From assembly GCA_905182985.1 (NCBI GenBank), contig CAJJDN010000200.1, positions 53,666-64,996 of the forward strand: a stretch of 11,331 bases of DNA, read 5' to 3'. Positions 7,735-11,331 of this stretch are shown piece by piece. How positions within the stretch are numbered: the first letter of the stretch is position 1; each line of letters starts with the position of its first letter. Below the pieces are notes generated by a model. The model saw only the letters and a program-made list of their open reading frames with translations. It had not been told where the DNA came from and ran no database searches. The position numbers and the translations under genes were made by a program. Origin of the DNA: Paramecium sonneborni. Its lineage: Eukaryota > Ciliophora > Oligohymenophorea > Peniculida > Parameciidae.

Positions 7735-8539
7735 TTATTAATTTATATGTTTATCATGTGGATTATAATCAGCTTCCTGATGAAATAATAAGAACCTTTT
7801 TTGTTTAATAATTCCATATTACCATAATGGCTATATGGTCAAAAATAAATAGTTCACATTTTTCATTATTTTGAAAATACTCAAGATATTTAAAGAAGTA
7901 AATATTGGCTTTTACATTTTAAAAATTACAATACCTTCAAATCATCATTAAAATTTTTACACAGCGCCCAATTCCAGATGATTTTTAGTTAAGAAATCTT
8001 AAGATTAGGGAAGTAAATCATTAAACAGTATTAATGAAATCTCTTCAAAAAAGCCATCTCACATAAATTGATAATTCATAAGTACTAGCAAAGAACTAAA
8101 ATTAATTCTTAAACTTGCCATTAATTATTATTATACTTTGTTTCTGTAAATTTTAATAAAAAACTTTGAATCAAAAAGAAAATCATCAACAAAAAACCAA
8201 GATAACCCAAATGCTAGCAAATGTAAGCAGCAATTTTAATTAATATGAGTCAAATGCATGAATAGAAAAATATATACATAAATTTATATCGCATAATACT
8301 TATATCTGAATATGGTCGTAATATAATTAGATACTAAACTAAAGATTTTAATTTTCAAATTAATATTTTAAAAAACAAAACAAAGTAGTAAGGTTAATTA
8401 AAATTTCATAAGCTGTCCCAAATTTTTAGAAAGCATATATCTAATGTATTAAATTCAATAATTTGATAAATAATATATTTTTCGAAAAAAATTTATTTAC
8501 GGTTTTTGATTTTTAATAAAAAATATTTTTTGTAATAGG
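7735..8539. other. AT-rich region with only weak coding-like fragments
   Basis: Two stretches are slightly protein-like. On the minus strand, 8058-7945 reads DGFFEEISLILFNDLLPQSQ and FLTKNHLELGAVQKF to a TGA at 7947-7945. On the plus strand, about 8145-8261 reads NQKENHQQKTKITQMLANV and SSNFNQYESNA to a TGA at 8259-8261. Neither has a start codon, splice sites or recognisable homology, and similar stretches occur by chance in this composition. The rest (8262-8539) shows nothing. Confidence 0.4.
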
Positions 8540-8791
8540 AAACTATTGCTTTTGCAAATTAATCTTTTCATCTATAAGTAAATGGAAGTGCAAGCTAGGA
8601 AGAAATAACAAGAATAATGAGATCAATAGATGTTCCAGACACTGGTATACTTTATGATTTATTATAGGTCTGATAAAGATGTATAAGGATGGGCTGATAA
8701 TATAAAAGAAGTTTCATATGTATTCAGTCAAGAAATAGTTTAAGTATTTCTAAAAAAGCATGAATTGGATTTGCTATTTAGAGCACATTAA

Positions 8792-8814
8792 GTAAAATTA
8801 AATATTATTTAAAG
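8792..8814 (+). other. 23-nt GT-AG intron in the PP1 copy
   Basis: It begins GTAAAATT and ends TTAAAG. Removing it joins RAHQ directly to VKEDG, exactly the conserved PP1 order (RAHQVVEDG). As 23 is not a multiple of three, removal is required to keep the frame. Confidence 0.88.
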
Positions 8815-8876
8815 GTAAAAGAAGATGGATGTGAATTTTAAGTAAACGATAATTAGTAACATTATTTTCAGTTCCT

Positions 8877-8894
8877 AATAATAATAATAATAAT
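8877..8894 (+). repeat. (AAT)6 microsatellite at the PP1 break point
   Basis: Six AAT triplets start exactly at the Asn codon of the conserved Pro-Asn and are followed by ATTAAT. PP1 homology stops here. Confidence 0.9.
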
Positions 8895-8900
8895 ATTAAT

Positions 8901-9419
8901 GTATATTAAATTTAATTTATTTGAATCATTGTCTTTAATCTAAATGACTAGAAATTTCTAAATGCATAATTTTAATTAAGATTAGGATAATCTATCTTAT
9001 ATTACATAAAAGTTTAGATAATTTTTAAATAATATTAAATTGATTATTATTATTTCTTTTATTCTAAACCATAAATTTAGGATAATTAATAAATAATAAT
9101 ATTAATCTTTACCCAATTCTAAACTTTATGAAATTTTTAATTTTCTAAATTGTTTATTTGATATTATTGTAAGGATAAGAGAAATAATATAAACCACCTG
9201 GATTAATAATGGTTTATCATGGATTCTGAAGCTGGATATATATTTTCATGGTTTTTGAATAATAGGTATGCTTAGATATTTTCTCCTAAAATTAGAGATT
9301 TACTTAGTCAAATCAAATATAAGTAATTCTGCTTTTTTTGCTATCTCATCCATAAAAAGATATTTCGATCACTAAATTTAATATATCAAATATCAAAGAA
9401 AAATTCTTGAGATTTCAAA
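8901..9419. other. AT-rich region, no supported gene
   Basis: The missing PP1 C-terminus (NYCGEFDNAG and beyond) was looked for here and not found. 9180-9419 may include strongly decayed N-terminal GDH sequence, but no stretch can be aligned with confidence. No repeats or RNA genes are supported. Confidence 0.5.
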
Positions 9420-9661
9420 AATTTAATGTAGAAATAGTAGCACAAGTAATTTTTAATTCATCTACCTCAAATTATTGGCTTAACGTCATAAGATGGACAA
9501 TAGACTAATATGCATTATGGAGGAGCTAAAGGTGGATTTGGAATTAACCCAAGGAAATTTTCCAAGAGAGAAACAGAAACATGAATGAGAAGATATACTC
9601 TTGGGTTGTCAAAAAGAATTTTATAGGGGCTGCAATAGATGTACCCAGGCCTGATTTAGGA

Positions 9662-9689
9662 GTATGACTTTCAATTAAAATTAATAAAG
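9662..9689 (+). other. 28-nt GT-AG intron 1 of the GDH copy
   Basis: It begins GTATGACT and ends AATAAAG. Removal joins GAT-TTA-GGA to ACT-GGT-GAA, giving DLGTGE, the conserved order (family DMSTGERE). It contains an in-frame TGA and is not a multiple of three, so retention would be harmful to a functional gene. Confidence 0.9.
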
Positions 9690-9833
9690 ACTGGTGAATA
9701 AAAAATGAGTTGGATGAAAGATGCCTACACAAAGTTCAAGGGTCACTAAGATCTTTCTTCTGTCGGCTGTGTCACTGGAAAGGCAATAACTTAAGGCGGA
9801 ATTTCTGGTCGATAAGAATCAACAGGAATGGGA

Positions 9834-9858
9834 GTAAGTTCATTAAAATTTCTATAAG
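9834..9858 (+). other. 25-nt GT-AG intron 2 of the GDH copy
   Basis: It begins GTAAGTTC and ends CTATAAG, a typical Paramecium-size intron. Removal joins ESTGMG to IFFATREIL in phase 0, matching the family (ATGRGVFHG). Confidence 0.9.
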
Positions 9859-10501
9859 ATTTTCTTCGCAACAAGAGAAATTTTAAATAATACCAAGTTT
9901 TGTCAATTTGTAGGTAATGAACCAAGTTTAAAATGAAAATCCATTTTTTTTAGGTTATGGAAATGTAATAACAAATTTTAATGAAAATAGGTAGGCTCAT
10001 TGGAATCGCCGAATATGAGATCTATTTTCAATCCTAATGGAATTAACCCTTATGAATTGGCAGCTCATAAAACAAAGACTGAGGGTGTTAAGGGATTTGC
10101 TAATGCTGAATAATATTGGGAGGACGAGTCAGCTATTTATAAATAATGTGATATATTTATACCAGCAGCTTTTGAAAAAACAGTCAATGAAAGCAATGCA
10201 AAAAAATTTAATTGTAAAATTATTGCTGAATGTGCTAATGGTCCATGGCAGCTGAAGAAAAACTTCTTGCCAAAGAATTATCTTTTTACCAGATATTTTC
10301 TTAATGCTAGTGGTGTAACAGTAAGTTATTTAGAATGGCTAAAAAATTTGAAACATATTAATCCAGGAAGAATGACAAGAAGATGGGAAGAATAAGCAAA
10401 ACACAGAATTTATGAAGTCATTAAAAATAAGAACTGAACTCAATATAAATATTAAAGAAAGCAAGTTAGCCAAAAAAATGTTAGAAGGCCTTTCCGAAGC
10501 A

Positions 10502-10529
10502 ATTTTTTATTATAAATTTTATTCAGACT
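10502..10529 (+). other. 28-nt AT-rich insertion in the GDH copy
   Basis: It lies between the codons for GLSEA and DLVHT, which are adjacent or nearly so in the family (GASEKDIVHSG). It lacks GT-AG ends, so it is not an intron. It lies next to several TA dinucleotides (10508, 10511, 10513, 10520, 10534). Confidence 0.6.
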
Positions 10530-10699
10530 GATTTAGTTCACACAGATTGAAGCCGTCAACAATATTATGGCTACTTCTTTATAATACAAAGTTAATTTAA
10601 GATTAGCTGTTTACATTAGTGCTATTAACAAGTTAAATGAACATTTTGAAATGGCTGGAGTTGAAGCATGATTGAGTTATTTAACGATATTATTCATTA

Positions 10700-10867
10700 A
10701 AATATTCTTTTTACTATTTATCATAAGATGATGATCCAGCTAAAGAATTGCTAACTTCTAAACCATTAAAATGTATTAGCTTGAACTCAAAAGCATTTAT
10801 GAGGAAGTTAAGAAGATGTTAATGTAAGTAATTTTCTTTAATTAGTCTAAAAGAATCAACAATATGA
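10700..10867 (+). pseudogene. 3'-terminal fragment of an unrecognised gene with a 22-nt intron
   Basis: About 30 bases after the GDH stop, DDDPAKELLTSKP (10727 on) is followed by a frame change near 10766 and then MYQLELKSIYEEVKKML (10771 on), which looks helical. A consensus 22-nt intron follows. Splicing it gives ML-ILKESTI and a TGA at 10865-10867. Residue composition, splice signals and an in-frame stop agree, but the fragment is short and no family is recognised. It is in the same orientation as GDH but is not GDH sequence, since the GDH C-terminus is already complete at 10671. Confidence 0.45.
10824..10845 (+). other. Probable 22-nt GT-AG intron
   Basis: It begins with the strong donor GTAAGTAA and ends AATTAG. 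The length is typical and not a multiple of three. Splicing leads into a short open end with a TGA 20 bases downstream. Confidence 0.55.
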
Positions 10868-11193
10868 TTTTACATAAATTCACTTAATAATAGTATGAAT
10901 AATTATTTCATTCATTTTTGAATCATTTAGTTGTTTTTTATTCTTAAAGTAATTATTTTTTCATCTCTTAGAAATCATACACAAATAAAAGAATATAAAA
11001 TAATAAATTATCTCAATCAAAGTATAATTTTTCCCCAAAATCTGAAAACACTTTAAGAGTAGCAAAGTTATAATTAATGGGAAATTAAACTTAATAATAA
11101 ATCTAGTTCTATTATCTCTTTTTTATTGCTTTTTTTAATAAAAAAACCTAAAATAAAAAGTAATAGAAATTCAGAAATTTTTTTAAAAAGATT
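10868..11193. other. AT-rich spacer, no supported gene
   Basis: Only A/T runs and short broken frames are seen. It would contain the promoter of the ORF starting at 11194 if that ORF is real; no motif is recognisable. Confidence 0.5.
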
Positions 11194-11331
11194 ATGATAT
11201 TCAAGATTTTTGCCAATGTTTTGGAGGTGGATGAAGAATTATTCACCTACATAATAAAAATTTTTAGAAAAGAAAAGATATTTGATACTATTAAATATCT
11301 TTCGATAGAAATGAATCAAAGATATCTTCAA
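11194..11331 (+). CDS. Possible gene start, truncated by the window end
   Basis: An ATG at 11194 opens a frame that continues without TGA to the end of the window (46 codons): MIFKIFANVLEVDEELFTYI, then FRKEKIFDTIKYLSIEMNQR. It is mixed charged and hydrophobic, possibly helical. The frame is also open upstream of the ATG, so the start is not certain. A second frame over the first half (DYDIQDFCQCFGGG) ends at TGA near 11229. No family can be named from this much. Confidence 0.35.
   Translation, partial: MIFKIFANVLEVDEELFTYIIKIFRKEKIFDTIKYLSIEMNQRYLQ

Larger units (their letters stand above)
8540..8900 (+). pseudogene. Serine/threonine protein phosphatase PP1 catalytic subunit, truncated C-terminal fragment
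   Basis: PP1 removes phosphate from Ser/Thr residues using a two-metal site. The fragment aligns with the C-terminal third of PP1: EEITRIMRSIDVPDTGILYD (ends near 8658), SDKDVQGWADN, VSYVFSQEIVQVFLKKHELD, RAHQ, then after a 23-nt intron VKEDGCEF, and KRQLVTLFSVPN at 8844-8879. Lesions: +1 shift at about 8665-8668, where the family has Trp (DLLWSDPDKDV), with two residues (Asp-Pro) missing; an active-site Arg region (family NDRGVSF) changed to NIKEVSY; a 1-nt loss near 8840; and an abrupt end at an AAT repeat where family members continue with YCGEFDN. The RAHQ histidine, a metal ligand, is kept. The N-terminal two-thirds, including the other metal ligands, are not visible upstream; 8540-8590 is only weakly PP1-like. 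Confidence 0.88.
9420..10671 (+). pseudogene. Glutamate dehydrogenase (NAD(P)-linked, mitochondrial eukaryotic type), decayed copy
   Basis: GDH interconverts glutamate and 2-oxoglutarate plus ammonia. Conserved blocks in order: HYGGAKGGFGINPRKFSK (9513 on, with the glutamate-site lysine), FIGAAIDVPRPDLG, TGEQKMSWMKDAY, VGCVTGKAITQGGISGRQES, REILNNTKFCQFVGNEP, GYGNV (dinucleotide-binding loop), RLIGIAEY, NPNGINPYELAAHKTKTEGV, DIFIPAAFEKTVNESNA, CKIIAECANGP, FLNASGVTVSYLEWLKNL, PGRMTRRWEEQAK, EAVNNIMATSLQYKVNLRLA, NEHFEMAGVEA, TGA at 10669-10671. Lesions: in-frame TGA at 9582, 9934 and 10435; frame changes near 9615, 9940-9992, 10014-10020, 10243, 10278-10288, 10302, 10436-10470 and 10545; a 28-nt insertion at 10502-10529. 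The longest intact stretches are 9690-9833 plus 9859-9933, and 10021-10242. Upstream, 9420-9512 is heavily decayed (weak match NVEIVA near 9430), and the N-terminus and mitochondrial targeting peptide are not identifiable. Two tiny introns splice perfectly. Confidence 0.92.

Noticed and set aside
7945..8261. Two separate small genes (minus 7945-8058, plus 8145-8261)
   Set aside because: They look mildly protein-like but have no starts, splice sites or homology; noted in the region entry only.
9544..9732. 62-codon minus-strand ORF
   Set aside because: It lies antisense to conserved GDH blocks and crosses GDH intron 1.
9582..9936. TGA reassigned to an amino acid such as Trp, explaining in-frame TGA codons
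   Set aside because: All conserved GDH tryptophans (MSW, EYW-type, LEWL, RRWEE) use TGG, the GDH and spliced 3' fragment end at sensible TGA codons, and TGA occurs together with frameshifts, so nonsense is the better explanation.
10037..10255. 72-codon plus-strand ORF
   Set aside because: It is an off-frame reading of GDH; the GDH frame at 10021-10242 gives unmistakable conserved sequence.
1..11331. tRNA, rRNA, CRISPR or bacterial operon signals
   Set aside because: No tRNA-like TTCGA loops with matching arms, no rRNA-like GC-rich stretches, no regularly spaced repeats and no ribosome binding sites were seen.
1..11331. Ciliate telomere or chromosome end
   Set aside because: No tandem C4A2/C3A3 or G4T2/G3T3 repeats are present; the C runs at 4493 and 6663 are isolated homopolymers.

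Overview
This window is very AT-rich eukaryotic DNA that reads sensibly only in the ciliate nuclear code, where TAA and TAG are glutamine and TGA is the only stop. Two recognisable genes show this: in the glutamate dehydrogenase copy TAA sits where Gln is expected (KGH-Q-DLSS, KAIT-Q-GGISGR), and in the PP1 copy at RAH-Q and KR-Q-LVTLF. The recognisable genes are interrupted by GT-AG introns of 23, 25 and 28 nt. Introns this small combined with this code point to Paramecium or a close relative. Standard-code ORF calling finds almost nothing here because of the TAA/TAG codons.

Layout. 1-922 (+): remnant of an unrecognised charged, helical protein gene. 1070-2722 (-): a long gene with two zinc-ligand-like Cys/His clusters, helical linkers and a 14-residue coiled-coil tandem repeat, convergent with the first. 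About 2943-3745 (+): an unrecognised gene, divergent from the previous one and damaged by a perfect 14-bp tandem duplication. 3770-4440 (-) and about 5025-5520 (-): two small unrecognised genes with clear ATG starts and frame jumps. 4441-5024: AT-rich spacer with a C9 tract, a hairpin, a possible 76-codon ORF and an (TAA)11 microsatellite. 5521-6886: mostly featureless, with weak minus-strand ORFs. 6887-7734 (+): a broken helical-protein gene with a probable 29-nt intron. 7735-8539: weak fragments only. 8540-8900 (+): C-terminal piece of a PP1 serine/threonine phosphatase gene, cut off at an AAT microsatellite. 8900-9480: no gene, except possible decayed GDH N-terminal sequence near its end. 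About 9420-10671 (+): glutamate dehydrogenase pseudogene with two intact tiny introns. 10700-10867 (+): a 3'-terminal gene fragment with a 22-nt intron. 11194-11331 (+): a possible gene start running off the edge.

The genes do not form a pathway. What unites them is decay: nearly every recognisable coding stretch carries several 1-2 nt frameshifts, in-frame TGA codons or small insertions, while splice sites look intact. The simplest reading is a cluster of decaying gene copies, as expected in germline-limited (micronuclear) DNA or in relics of genome duplication. An indel-prone assembly is the main alternative. ORF length alone is weak evidence here, because with only TGA as stop and about 20% GC chance frames of 60-100 codons are common. 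Confidence therefore follows homology, repeats and splice signals rather than length.
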